NCBI GenBank assembly: GCA_951230915.1
Contig: OX579640.1
Coordinates: 21,038,981 to 21,102,980 of the forward strand
DNA length: 64,000 bases
Direction of reading: 5' to 3'
DNA from: Antitrichia curtipendula
Lineage: Eukaryota > Streptophyta > Bryopsida > Hypnales > Leucodontaceae
The first letter of the stretch is position 1. The number at the start of each line of letters is the position of its first letter. Both the position numbers and the translations under genes were made by a program. Below, one piece after another: positions 1 to 13,900 of the stretch. A model generated the notes under the pieces. The model saw only the letters and a list, made by a program, of their open reading frames with translations, did no database searches and had not been told where the DNA came from.

Positions 1-239
1 ACTTTCAATACATTCGAAATAGACAAATTCAAGCATCATCGCCACCATTGCATGTAGAGTTGTGCATAGACAAGTGCACAACAAAGCTAAGATACACATG
101 CTAATTATTGCACAGGTAAACTTTGAAGCCTTCTTCTAGACAAATTCCAAGTCAGATTTCCTTCAAATTTGGTGCACTGAATCCATGTCAAGTTTAGACT
201 TGCCAAGAATCTTGCCAAGAAAGGTTTGATTTCTATAAA

Positions 240-859
240 ATAAAATCCAATAGCCCTTCATTGCACATTGTGTAGGGCCGTGCAATGGATGTGTGGTTGT
301 TGTGCAATATTGATGCACGGTTGATATGTCAGTCAGATGCTTATCAAATAAATATTGAATATTCAGTCAAATGTTTGATTGAATAAACATATAAATATTG
401 AATATTGAATCACTAAATACTAAACATTTGACTGAATAAACAAATAAATATTGAATATTCAGTCAAATGTTTGATTGAATAAACATATAAATATTGAATA
501 TTGAATCACTAAATACTAAACATTTGACTGAATAAACAAATAAATATTGAATATTCAGTCAAATGTTGAATAAACATTTGACTGAATAAATATTTGAGTT
601 TATTCAAATGTTTATTTAGTGATATTAAACATTTGACTGAATAAATATTGAATAAATATTCATTTGAATAAACATTTGACTGAATAAATATTTGAGTTTA
701 TTCAAATGTTTATTCACTAAATATTGAGTCATCACTGAATAAACATTTGACTGAATAAATATTAATGTCAATATTGATAAAATCCAACAGCCCTTCATTG
801 CACATTGTGTAGGGCCGTGCAATGGATGTGTGGTTGTTGTACAACATTGATGCATGGTT
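240..859. repeat. 83-bp direct repeats flanking a tandem and inverted repeat block
   Basis: Positions 240-322 and 777-859 are direct copies of one 83-bp sequence with about four mismatches, offset by 537 bp. The interior is built from two repeat types. A 96-bp unit occurs twice without a difference (345-440, 441-536) and starts a third time at 537. A 50-bp unit occurs at 567-616 and 665-714. Both contain CATTTGACTGAATAAA and its reverse complement many times, so the block can fold. It could be a satellite-like expansion inside a short repeat pair, or a small element with terminal direct repeats. No coding potential is supported. Confidence 0.8.
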
Positions 860-988
860 TACATGTAATATTCAATGGTTTACAATAAATGGCACACGTG
901 TACCTTAGGTCAGCAATGATGAATACTTACATTCCGGATGGTCCACAAAGCAAGATATTATCTAGAACTATCTCCAGCAGCACTTCCC

Positions 989-2774
<1,786 letters not shown>

Positions 2775-2784
2775 TAAGCTCGGC
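2775..2784. repeat. left target-site duplication of the 12.8-kb MULE
   Basis: TAAGCTCGGC occurs here and again at 15575-15584, without mismatch, immediately outside the two ends of the element. Mutator-type transposases make duplications of 8-11 bp. The sequence belongs to exon 1 of the aldo-keto reductase gene. Confidence 0.93.
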
Positions 2785-3060
2785 GGGAAACTTAGTAGTG
2801 TGAGCAGAAAGTAGAGAGCAGAGAGCGGAGTTTGGAGAGCAGAGAATTCAAATTTTGATAATCAATTTTGACATAAAGAGTACCTATTACTGTGGAATTT
2901 GGAGTTATTTTAAGCCAAATTTGTTTAAAATGTACCCCAATTTTATGAAGTTTCAAAAAATATTTGCCGAGATTTTGGGAAAGGTGCCCCAATGCCGTGG
3001 ATTTTCAAAAATTATTTGCCGAGATTTTGTTTGAAATGTACCCTAATTCCGTGGAATTCT
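2785..3060. repeat. left terminal and subterminal repeats of the MULE
   Basis: The outer 70 bp consist of GAGAGCAGAGAGCGGAG-type repeats. From about 2880 to 3055 come roughly four imperfect units of about 60-65 bp, each with a CCGTGGAATT-like core (complement of AATTCCACGG) and TTTGCCGAGATTTTG-like filler. The same core lies in reverse orientation near the right end (15277-15393), so these are parts of long, diverged terminal inverted repeats. Confidence 0.8.
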
Positions 3061-6000
3061 TACATCTAATTAAATCTAGCTATAAGTAAAATCTAAAGGC
3101 GTTGAACATTGAATTTCTAATGAAGGACTTTGTAGAATTGTTTTTCTATAGTGTAAGGATGCAATTAGGGCTGACGTCATCAAAACAAGTTTACAATCAA
3201 AATTCCAAGATAAAGTACAAGAAGACTTGTAAAGATACACATAAATAAAACCAAATCCCAACTCATATAAAATCCAAATCAAAACAAAGCATAGGAGCTC
3301 AGGTCACTAAATCCAGAAGGCCTCATCAACGGCTAGAACTACCACTATCATCCCCTTGCTTAGCCTCTAGATCTATGTATTCCAAGACACGCTTATTGAA
3401 ACTGCGTGCACGAGTAGGGGGTGGTGATGGTGCCCCTACAAACTGATGCGCAATCCCACTAGCATATGGAGGGAGCTCGAATGCTTTAGGAGGACTTGCA
3501 AACATGTCCGCAGTGAGGACACGAATTGGACTCTCCCTTGGAACTTTGAATAGTCAAGAAAAGTAAATAAATAAGTAGAAAGAAGAAACAAGGAATAGAG
3601 AAGAAGAAACTACAAACAAACAAACAAAGAAGAACTCAAACAACAAACTTACGCACAGAGCAAATCGAAGTTGCGCTTCGCCATCTTCTGAGGAGGCGGA
3701 GCAAAAACAGACCCTCGCGGTTGGGCAACCTGATGGGAAGTAGTCTCTGGGTCAGGGTCTTGCATGGGCAGGAGGAGGGCGTTGAAAATGTCGAAATCCG
3801 CCTCAAGAGCCACAATATGGCGCTGAAGTGCGCGGCACGCTTTTATAGAAGCACCTAAAACATTTAGAACCACATTGTGAGAAGTTGTAACACAAATAAT
3901 TTAAAGTAGTGGAAAGAGGAAGACTAAAAATCAAAGAAATTGAAAACAAACCTAGACCGCATTGCCAATCCATCACGATGTCGTCCTTGTCGGTGAGGGC
4001 GGAAAAAAGGATGGAATAAAACTCGTGACGTTTCTCTCGAGCACCTCTCCAAGGCACGCCGTCCTCCCTCATAGCCTAATTTTTTTCATCCGTAAAACTG
4101 TTGAGCCAACCATCCCTCTGGAGGTTGTAACCCATCTTATCAAAAGTTGTGCTCCGAACCTTAAGAACAGAGTTTACCTGAACTAACACTTTGATGAAGA
4201 ACTTGCGAGTCTGAAAAAATGAACATGAATGTGTTAGTATCAATGAATCAACAAAATGCAACAAAATTTGACTTAAAGTAGAGGAAGAAAAACGTACCAC
4301 TCCCGTAGGAACCATGGGTGACTGAAGGTCGAGGTCGTTCATGCCAAACCAATCTTTAGCCACATAGAAGTTCATAGTGTGTGCCCAATTGTGGATATCC
4401 CTCGATACATCGGGATCAGCGGCATGAGTGAAGACGAGGATGCCGTCGTCATGGAGGTTGGGATCTGCAAAGGCAAATAGAACCTCAAAGTATGAAGTAG
4501 ACCGCCTGTTCCAAGTTGGAATATCATCGGAGCAGGTAGAGATCCGTGGCACACGCAGGTTTTCGGGCACATCTGCAAAGAGCAAATCGATGCCCGTGTG
4601 AACCTTCTCCTTGGCATTGGATCGAGTACGACCCGCTCCAACCTACACAAAGAAATTGTTGTGAGAAATTGAAGAAGTAAGAGAAATTGAATCCTAGAAA
4701 TAAGAATGAATGCAATAGAAAGAGAAATTGTATTCAAACCTTAGTTAGGAACTCTTGAATGCGGGTGTAGGCTGAATGGCGAGTCCCGGTCTTCATAAGG
4801 TGTTCAATGACCTCCACCATGTCCACATTCTCAATAAGGGTGAGTGTGGATGGCTTCTCCGAAGAAGTGGCTGAAGTATCTAGTGCAATCGCCTTCCGCT
4901 TTCGCGGCTTAGAGGGAATGCTGATATTGCTTTGAGAAGGAGCGGGTGGCGGGTCGACATTATCAAAAGAGGGAGCGGGGGCCGGGTCCTCAAGAGCAAA
5001 GGAGGGAGCGACAGAGGGACTTCCAACAACTGCAGTATGGGGAGCAAAGGATGGAGGTGTTGAAGCCTTGGAACCAGAGCGAAGGGACATACGTGGTTGA
5101 GAAGGCTGGGTACCTAAGCCTGTGCCAACCAACTTGCCCTTTTTGCCCTTGGGCACGTGTATTGGCTTGGCCACCTTCTCCTTCCCTTTATCCGTTGTCT
5201 CAGTCTGTAGAGGCTCCAAGTCAAAAGTATGACCAAGCACCGGAGCTATAGCAGTCAACGAGGAGTGAAGTGCCACCTCAGAGACGGGGATGAAACCCCT
5301 GGAACAATCGATGTACCAACAACAAGCCTTGAGGTGGGGATCTGGGTACTTTGCAAATTGTATCTCCGTATACATGAATTGGGTAGACTCCGAATTCACC
5401 CAGTCCTCCAAGTAAGGTGGTAGAAACGATGTAGAAATAGCTTGATTGGGAACAAGTTCTTGGAAGATGTACCTGAAACACAAGGCAAAGGTTAGTAAGT
5501 GAAAGATGGAAGGAGGACCAGAACGGCAAAAAGAATGTGCTTGATGGATTCAAACCTGTAAATCACGCGTTGTATAGTCTGGCGACCACCAAACTCATTT
5601 AGATCAGAGGCTTTGAAGAATCTCGGATCTGCATTGTCATCAAAGAACTGCTCGAAGGCCGTGTCCAACAGAAAGATCCTCCAACGGTCAACAAATTCCG
5701 CAGGCCGTAATACACCCGCGGAGACATTCCAATCAATGGATCGAGCAAAGCTCGATTCCATGGAAGCAAACTCCTCCACCACATCATGCTCCAACTGCAT
5801 TATCACAAGTAGAAAGTAAGCATCCCAAAGAATGGTACAAAACGAATTTAAGAAGAGGAGAGTAGTTAGAAAATGGACCTGAGCCCAGAAAGACGCTTTG
5901 TTCAGCCAAACGTCAAGAATCCTCTCCTTAAGAGGCGATATGGAGGGAAACTTGTTACCGCCACGGACAGTAGGGGAGGAATTCCACCACCGGAGCCAAA

Positions 6001-7613
6001 AGGTCTTGAAGCGAGGTTGGACATTTGCTGTGGCAATCTTATGGAGCTTCTCAATCGTCATGTCTGGGATAGGGTTGGTGGAGAAGTGCCGATCAACCTA
6101 GAAACAAGACCCATGGTTAAAAATATGAAAAAGAATGTTGAAGTAGAATGCGACAAACTTGAACATGAGAGGAGGGAGAAGATAACCTCGTCAAAGAATG
6201 CTGGCTCGTGATGCGAGTTTGCTACGGCGACGTACTTCTCAAAGCTCTTGGTACGAATAGACTTTCTAGCCTTCTCTTCAGCTAAGGTCATGGCCTTCCA
6301 AATACCCACAGCAGTCCTTTGATTCATTGGTGTTGCATCCTTGTAGACTAGAGCGGCGGTATCAGCAGCAGCCGAGATTTCCCTCTGGTGAATACAAAAT
6401 AATGTTAGCCCATGCAAATTGCGAGAGTGACAACCAATAAGAAGAGCGACTAGATTAAGGATTACCTTGTAGAGGAAGGAAACGAAGACGTCCATCGTGA
6501 GAGGGTACCATGTGGGAACCTTCGACTTGGCGGTGGCACATGCCTGGTAATCATCCTTGGAAATCAAGTCAACAAAAGCCTCCAAGGGCAAGGCACCAAA
6601 GGTGCGGATGCAAAGGAGTTTTGCCGGCACGCTAGACTTCACGTGATCGTTCACAGTTGACCTAGACAAAAGATTAGCAAGTGTAAAGCAAAGAAGGTAT
6701 GAAGGTAACAAAATCATGAAGAAACCAAAAGAAAATGCAAAACTTACCAGTTAACATCGTTCATGGCATTCATGAGAACACCATTGTTCTTTCGTGCATC
6801 CAAGGCAATGCAGTGCAGCCAAATATGCCAGGACTCCAGCGTAGGATGAAACTTGTTGACATGTCGATACCAAGCTGTGAGACGATGGTTGCCCTCCCAG
6901 ACGAAGAACATCTTGCCAACCATGTGAACAAGGTCATCATCCTGCGCCATGAGTGAGTCAACCGCTCACTAGCAGTCTTCCAGAGTGGGTTCCATCCAAA
7001 GACGATATCCTCAGTGACGTCGAGAACCTCGTCCTTATTGTTGTAGATCGACACATAAAGGACGCAGTCGCCGTCACGGTAGCCAGTGACAAATTCATTC
7101 TCCAATCGTTGGACATCGACCTCGTTAATTGGGCGTACAAGAGGCAAGGCATGCATTCGGCAGAGGGGAATGCAAAGGCGAGACTTATTTGTGGGTCGAA
7201 CTCGGAGGCGGTTAATAACCGCTGTCGAGTCGACCTTTTGCTGCACACGGAGTTCATTTTCTTCTATGTCCGGATCAGCTTGCTCCGACGGTTCGACATA
7301 GCGCGGTAGAGGAGTCGGAGACTACAAACAACACAAGATTTAGTATTGAGCATATCAAATACCAAAACAAATTATTACTTGAACATACAATGTTTATAAC
7401 TGGAATTCTCCAAATCAATCACCAAATACTCCAAATCAATTACCTCTTGCCTCCCAATAGCAATGTCGTTGCTCACTGCTACAAAATTTGGGACAGGTGG
7501 CTCCGGAGCGAAGACAGGCTGAGATGGAACAATCTCCAAGGACTGCAAAAGGTCCATCTCCCCGGACTCCTGTCAACAGAATGCATGAATTAGAACAAAG
7601 ATACATAGTAGTA

Positions 7614-9137
7614 GAGAACCCGGCGGAACCGCGGAGTTAATCAAGAGTGTCTCAAAAAGCCTAAAGATGGAATTGAAGAACAAGTATTTTACATTAAAAT
7701 GGCAAAAGCAACTTCCAAAAAAGGCGAAACTACATAAAGAAGTCGGAATTTCCCTACATTCATTGTGATCCACCTAGGATTAGTCTCAAATAGAACAAAT
7801 AAGCACAAAACTGTTGAAAATGAATAAGAAAAAGCAAGATAGGTCAGCTCGAGGGAACCTCGCGGAAACGCGGGGTTTCTCAAAGAGTATTCAAAGTTAA
7901 GAATTGAAAAACAAATGAAGAAAGGGCATGGCCTAAGGGAACTCCACGATTCCGCCGGGTTCCTTCAGTTGATACTGAAACCTAAACCCTAAACCAATGA
8001 AATCCAAAGTGCAAGGAATCCTAAACTATATTTGCAATGCCTGTGGGAAATAAACGAGGCTGATACTGTGCATGGCCAAATTGGGGGAACCTCGCGGATC
8101 CGCGAGGTTCCCCAGTTGATGTCTCAACCAACTACACACATGATTGAACACATGAAACCGTGACTGCAAAGAATTTTAAAACTGCTCGCAATTCCGAAAC
8201 TCTACATTGTGGCCCCTCAAAATTTGCAATGCGGCGCCTGTGAGCACCAAACCGTGGCGCCTAAAATCACCTCACGGTCGACATTGAGAGCGGCCGACAA
8301 TGTGCACGGCTGACTTGGGAGAACCCTGCGGTTCCGCGGGGTTCCTCAAGGTGGTGCGTCAACCTTGACATGAAACCCTAACAGTAAGTTTTGACTTTGC
8401 GCTTGTATCAAACCCTAAACTTGAGGGAAGGCGGCTCAAAAAACACCTGCATGCAAGCTGAACTTGAATCGCAAAGCACAAATTCACAAAGCAAAGAAGC
8501 TCCAACTAACCTCTACAGCCGCAAGAAAAGCATCGCCGCTTGATTCCACAGCACCGCCATTCTTCTCCGCGTCGCTCGCCATTGTTCTCCGTCGATTAGA
8601 AATGCCCTTCGCGGACACTTGTCTCCCTTCTTCTACGTCGTCATTGTTCTCTTCTTCTCCTTGCCGTCCGTCTACTTCATCCATTTCCTCATCCTCTATC
8701 TACATCCCCCCACCAAAATACAACAATTTTCCCTTAAATTCTGAACCCAAAAACTTACTATATTTAGTAAATTTTTCTTCGCCCCTTAATCCCCCCGGGG
8801 AGACGTCGAGACAGTAAAGGAAAAGTTTACCAAAACTAAAGGAAATCCGGGTTGACACGTCATAAGTGTATGCCACTTAGGATAGACATCGTGGCAAAGG
8901 GATAAAAAATTTATTCATCCTAGATTCACCCTATTGTATTGTGATAGGGGTCCGTCACAACACAACATATTGTGACCTCACGGCATCGTCTCGTTGTCAC
9001 AAACTCATAATAGCCACCCCTTCTCTAGCCCCACGTTTGCAAGCACAAGATCAAATGGACAAGAATTTCACTTTTTGAAATAAAATTGAAGAAGGAGGAC
9101 CAGCAGAGAGAACCCGGCGGAACCGCCGGGTTCCCCC
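7614..9137. repeat. six G+C-rich hairpins in introns of the ParB-methyltransferase-like gene
   Basis: Related inverted repeats lie at about 7614-7638, 7851-7881, 7935-7964, 8084-8113, 8318-8347 and 9107-9137. All share the pattern GGGAACC-(C/G-rich)-GGTTCCC. The copy at 8084-8113 is a perfect 30-bp palindrome centred on GGATCC. The copy at 9110-9133 has a perfect 11-bp stem with an AA loop. Neighbouring sequence is also repeated around the fourth and fifth copies (for example GTGCAYGGC upstream), so the array probably grew by duplication. All six are absent from exons. They may be protein-binding sites, hairpin-forming elements or remains of a small repeat. Confidence 0.8.
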
Positions 9138-9354
9138 ACCTCACCCCTCCGATGCTCTTATAACCCTAATGAACTCTGTACGAGACTAGTGCAAAACTGC
9201 ACAAAGCTTTAGACTGCAATCATGGAGCCACGGGTAGCACTGGTGGAGTAGCAAACTACAGCCGTGAAACGCATGAGGAATAGAAGCCGACAAGCAATAG
9301 AGGAAACTTGCGCATTCATAGAAATTCAAAAAACCAAGACCATTCGATACTCAC

Positions 9355-10221
9355 TGCAAGTGCATTCAAGAATCTCTCTCCGCTTGCGCCCATTGGCGTC
9401 CCACTTGGATTGTCGTTCCCCTCCATATTCTGTCTCTCACGCTCACATTGCCTCTCTCCAACTTTTTCCAAAGTTGCACCACGCCTCGAGTAGCTTCTGT
9501 GCTCAGTGAAAACAATGGCACGATTGCGTGGCCCTCTAGTGTCTTCCTTGGCTTGCAACGTCCCTTGCCCTACTGAGGCCCTGGCCGCGGGCTTAGTAGC
9601 TCCTTGCCCACTTTTAATGTATGGTATAAAATTTTTACTTGAATGAGCCACAATTTTGTTTCTTTCAAAATCTTGTCTCGGTGGCAGCTCTTGTTCACTA
9701 AAATCCAATTCACTGGTCCCTTTGTAAATATTCCCACTACCACCGCTACCCTCTTCTCCCTATTCACACATTTGACATGATTACAGAATATAAGTGCTAT
9801 TGACTACAATTTGAATCAGAAAAATCAATAATGCCATTGGCTCATAAAACAAATGAGTTTAACTTACCGTATTGACAGAGTCCTCCCTTTCTTCTTCATT
9901 TGAATCAGTCTGATTCAAATTCGTATGCTGGTCACTCTTGGCCATTGCTCGTGAACTTGTGTACTCCACTTCTTCCTCAATTGGCAGAAGGTTAAGAACT
10001 CGAATCTTACACCCTGCCCTCCAAGAACCACCTACTTCCCCCTCAACTGGATCGCTTAAGTCTGAAGGTGTCCCTCGTCCTTCTATGCTCAGGAACTCCT
10101 TCTTCTTCAACTCGTTTCGCCTCTTTTGCTTTGAATTGGTAAAAGTCGTGCCGCCCCTTCTTTTCTTGCGCTTCTGCGCTGGATCAACTGTAGAGACTGT
10201 ACACTGGCTTGGTTCCTTCAT
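9355..10221 (-). other. two possible 5' exons of the ParB-methyltransferase-like gene
   Basis: Exon 9868-10221 starts with ATG at 10221 and encodes 118 residues with a very basic start (QKRKKRRGG, KQKRRNELKKK) and an acidic end. It has a GTAAGT donor. Exon 9355-9759 encodes 135 residues with a GTGAGT donor. Both are phase 0, and the next suitable acceptor (TAG at 8700-8702) also opens phase 0 into IEDEEMDEVDG of the main gene. This supports one gene with a longer, nuclear-type N-terminus. The alternative is a separate small gene. I recognise no domain in the 253 residues. Confidence 0.45.
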
Positions 10222-10940
10222 GTGTGCATCTTGCGAATCCTACAATGCCCCCAGACCACCACTGCACTCTCACGACATCAAATGCCCCTTACAGAAGATG
10301 ATCCCTCACTAAACTTTTTTTGTCTACATAATGCTACTGCATGCGGTTTAGGGTTTCATGGTGTCTAACAGCCGTACGTTACAATATCACCGTTAAGAAG
10401 ATATTAATCCGATTATAAAGTAGGCTATAATTAAAGGATGTCTTCCAAATAACAACTGGCGTCTGCAAGATTCTCTTCTAGATTGACAAGGCTCTTGATT
10501 ACTCTGTTCCACTCTTAATATGGCAACTATTCCAATTGTAGGACATGATTGCATGTCATTATTTATTTGTTGCCTCCGTTCTAATTCAAAAAACTAATGC
10601 GCATCAATTCTACCTGACTATTATGGTTGCCTGGCGGCTAGATGATGCCAACGGCTTTACTAATGATTGCGCTATCTAGAATACTTCTAATTTCTTCTAA
10701 TTCTTTGTCAGAATTGTAATTATTATGGGGTCTATTAGTAGTCAGTGATCCATTATTCATAGATAATGCAGAATGCTTCAGCTCCGAATTCTTCTTATGT
10801 ACTACTTTTCTTTGCAAATCTTGAACTACCTTCTCTATGTCCAGATCATCAAAATTTGCCTTTCGTCCATTTGCTTTCTTGTGCTCCTTGATTGCATAGC
10901 CCTTTGTATTCTACACTTTAGCTTTTCCTTCTCTTTGTTG
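10222..10940. promoter_or_regulatory. divergent promoter region between the two MULE genes
   Basis: This is the space between the most upstream minus-strand start (10221) and the transposase ATG (10941). It has no supported coding sequence. A plus-strand open frame runs from 10773 into the transposase, but its residues are strongly hydrophobic and unlike the family, so I take it as 5' untranslated leader. Divergent layout implies shared regulation of both genes. Confidence 0.5.
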
Positions 10941-13900
10941 ATGGCTTCATCCTCCATTGTCCGTGCAATAGCTGAGATGGCTGAGCTTCGTGCGCATGGC
11001 CTTGGGGTCTCCATTCTTGTTCCTGTAGCCGAAGATGGATTTGCATCTGTCTCTGCCCTTCACCTTAGCATCAGATTTTCTTTACAAGTAAGTACAATCT
11101 GGGTCGAACGCGAGATTTTTGATCCTGCTACATCTTTACTTTTTGTACCCATGCGTGAGAATTCTAGGCTTGACAAGAATGGATCAATGGTTTGGGAGCT
11201 GGGTGTTGGCAAATACAGGGTTTATGGACTCACCAATTCTCAAATGGAGGTATTGACTGAAAGCCTTACTCCACTCCGATCCTCTATTTCCATGTTCAAC
11301 ACCCCTCCAATAGTGAGAGTTAAAAGTGAGCCTGGTGTGCAACCAATCATTGATCTGTCTGATTCCTCTGATGAAGATGCACTCACTTGCCCTACTCCTC
11401 TTGTGAATCCTACTCGTTTATCAAAGACTTCCACATTTGTCACCCCATCTCTTTCTCGCCCTGAACTTTCAAATCCTCAGGTACCCTCTTCATCCAATCC
11501 ACCCAATTGCATTGTTCAATGTCTACGTAGACTAGGTTCTATGCCTGGTAGTAAAAACATCCTCAAGAAGTTAGATTACAATAGATTGAAAATTGAAGAA
11601 GTCAATTTCCTCCCCCCACGGTTTAATGGTACCCAAATGTTTGTCCTCCCCCCGGTTGGAGCCTCATCTTCTCATACCAAAGCCAAATCCATGGAGGGCA
11701 TGGACAAGCGGTACGATGGCCATGTTTGGACCAAAACTCAGACCACCAACATTAGCAACGACCTTGGCCTTGCGTTCCGCTCATCAACTTGCCTTGGCCA
11801 CCTTCAGTGCCAGAATCAAAATTGCAATTACCTTCAACGTGCTCACCGAACCTCCACGGTGAACGATACCGACTTCCACGACTTTACCAAGGATCTCTTC
11901 TCCATTGGTGGTCCTCCACCAATTACCTCCACTCTTATATGCAGGATTTGCAAAGAGCCTCCTAAATGCCTTCAACTTTGCGATGCTAAGATCTTCTACG
12001 TCCACGGCAAGAACTCTTCTCAACGAGGCTGCATTCATATCGGCAACCATCGGCACCCTGTCAAGGTTGGTGATTGCAGAGACAGCAGCAAATGCATCAA
12101 TGCGCTCATTGAAGAGCACGTCGAGAGGATGCCCAAGCCACGCACAGTAAAATTGTCCTTGAGGCCAGCAAAGACTTTGTAGGTGAGTTCCTCCTTCGTG
12201 AAGATAATGATGCACATCAACTTCTTTCATTAGAAGAACTGGAGCCCGTCTTTGATCGTTGCAAGGAGTTGAACTCTCCTCACCTCCGCAACAAGGTTAC
12301 GACCTTCAAATACATGCGTAGATTAAGAGTCATGGATGGCATTGCTAAGCTTAGGGGAGTTAGTACTTGGGCCTATGTTCAACGAAATCAGTTCCCAGGC
12401 CAAGGTGATGAAGCCGACAAAGTCTTTGTCTTCAAGATGTCTGAGGTCGGCCCCGGTAGTGGAGTCGATTTGGTTTGGCGCATGCAACCAGGCGGGGATC
12501 TCGAGCATGCGTGGATCATGTTCGACCATGTCAAGCGCGTCTCTAAATGGACCACCATGGCCTGCCACGTTTACGATGGGACGTACCAACGCATCATGAC
12601 CATTGCTTGCTGCAACTTCCAATCCGAAGACAAAGATGCTCAAGTGTTGTTTTGGCATAACCTCAACCATGTCATGGCTCGCCATGGGATCCCAAAGCCA
12701 TACTTTAAAGGATTCATGGCGGATAGTGCACAAGCCAATTGGAATGCCCTGCGCATCGTCTACGGCTCCGGAGATCCCAAGGTTCCAATTGAAGGGCGCG
12801 AGAGGACGTGCTACTTCCATTGGACCCAGTCCTTGGAAAAGCATACAAAGCTATATATCAAGCACGAATTGCAAGACCAACACAAGCGTCTCTGCCTCCA
12901 GTATCGCGATGCCTCGTCTATGCTAGAGGCAGAGACGAGGTACCTTGCTATCAAAGCATGGTGGGCATCATCAAATTGCACCTCTGAGGATGGACTAAGG
13001 CATCTTGAGCTTTGGCTAGCCTTTTGGCACTTCCGCTATCGACAATGGGGTGGCTTCATGGAACTGGTAAATTTGTTGACTTATCACTAGATGTTTTCCT
13101 CTTTACTTTTTTCTTTATTTTCTCAGTTTCTTATTAAATCTTTCCTTTGTGCAGGAGAAAATCATGATGGCCGAAGAATTTGCAGAGATGCCAAATTGCA
13201 ACCTTGCCGAATCCATTCACAACAAATAGCTTCAAGCGTCTGGCAACAAGGGTGGTGATCTTTACGTGGCAACTGTGGACGACTATATTCGAGCGTTCCT
13301 CCAAGTTGTGGCATACTATCCATTTTTGAAAGGTGGCTTTGGTGGAGATGGCCCTAGCAAAGAAGAACTCAAGCTTAGATGTGCTCAACGAACTGGTGAC
13401 CCGACTGTGTTGCAGAAGGTTCTCTTTACCATGCCTGGCGGGGACAAATTCTGCACGCGCAATCCACACCTCGAGGGCGGCGAGGTTTTCGGATCACAGA
13501 AGCGCAAACCTGACACTCCTATTGGAGCCGATGAAGATTCTCATCGCCCTGACACCGTCAATTTCTCTCGTCCCTATGTTAGTCAGAGAAATACAAGATC
13601 TCATCCTACACCTCTCCCTACAATTGTCGAGGAGTCCTTCCCATTTGTGCAGGAGGTGGCGCCTCCTTCACCTACCGGATTGGATGTTCATCGCATCACA
13701 GCCGTTCAAGAATCTAAAGTTGACGAGAAGTTGTGGCATATTGCTCGCCTTCCTTATAATTCCAAGAAGTCTTGTTGGGCTATGCATGGTGTCACCAAGA
13801 AGAAATGCACTGCCAAAATCGTCCCAAATGGTAAGAGTACCCCTGCCCCAACCTACTCCGGATTCTGGAACCATTACTCATTTGCAAGACCAAGACCCGA

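Larger units (their letters stand above)
3326..10221 (-). pseudogene. ParB-like domain plus permuted DNA methyltransferase-like protein, encoded in the MULE
   Basis: Core exons on the minus strand: 8511-8684, 7444-7569, 6748-7321, 6466-6661, 6187-6384, 5879-6097, 5556-5794, 4740-5472, 4298-4642, 4178-4210, 3952-4075, 3653-3854, 3326-3536. All borders are GT-AG and phases match, giving about 1,124 residues if one base missing near 6960 is allowed for. Residues about 130-290 resemble a ParB N-terminal domain (LVRPINEVDVQRLENEF, then FVWEGNHRLTAW). Residues 821-1054 resemble a beta-class methyltransferase in permuted order: LLFADVPENL at the motif IV position, then DDIVMDWQCGLGAS at motif I. Between them lie a middle region I do not recognise and a Pro/Ser-rich linker with a basic KPRKRK signal (exon 8). 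Two upstream exons (9868-10221, 9355-9759) join in phase through an acceptor at 8700 and may be its true 5' end. Catalytic residues look altered. Lesions: the frameshift near 6960 and a TAG at 4076-4078 if 4076-4177 is not an intron. Confidence 0.72.

Noticed and set aside
6930..6965. A mini-intron (GTGAGC to GCGCAG) to explain the frame change in the ParB-like exon
   Set aside because: It would be only about 33 bases, too short for plant splicing, and the joined frame would meet a stop at once.
7614..9137. CRISPR-like array
   Set aside because: Repeats are individually palindromic, unequal in sequence, irregularly spaced and intronic in a eukaryotic gene.
10773..10940. N-terminal extension of the transposase from 10773
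   Set aside because: The stretch is strongly hydrophobic and unlike any MULE transposase; the ATG at 10941 gives a sensible start.
11784..12230. Minus-strand open frame opposite the transposase zinc-finger region
   Set aside because: It is a shadow of the transposase coding strand, with no splice context or family resemblance.
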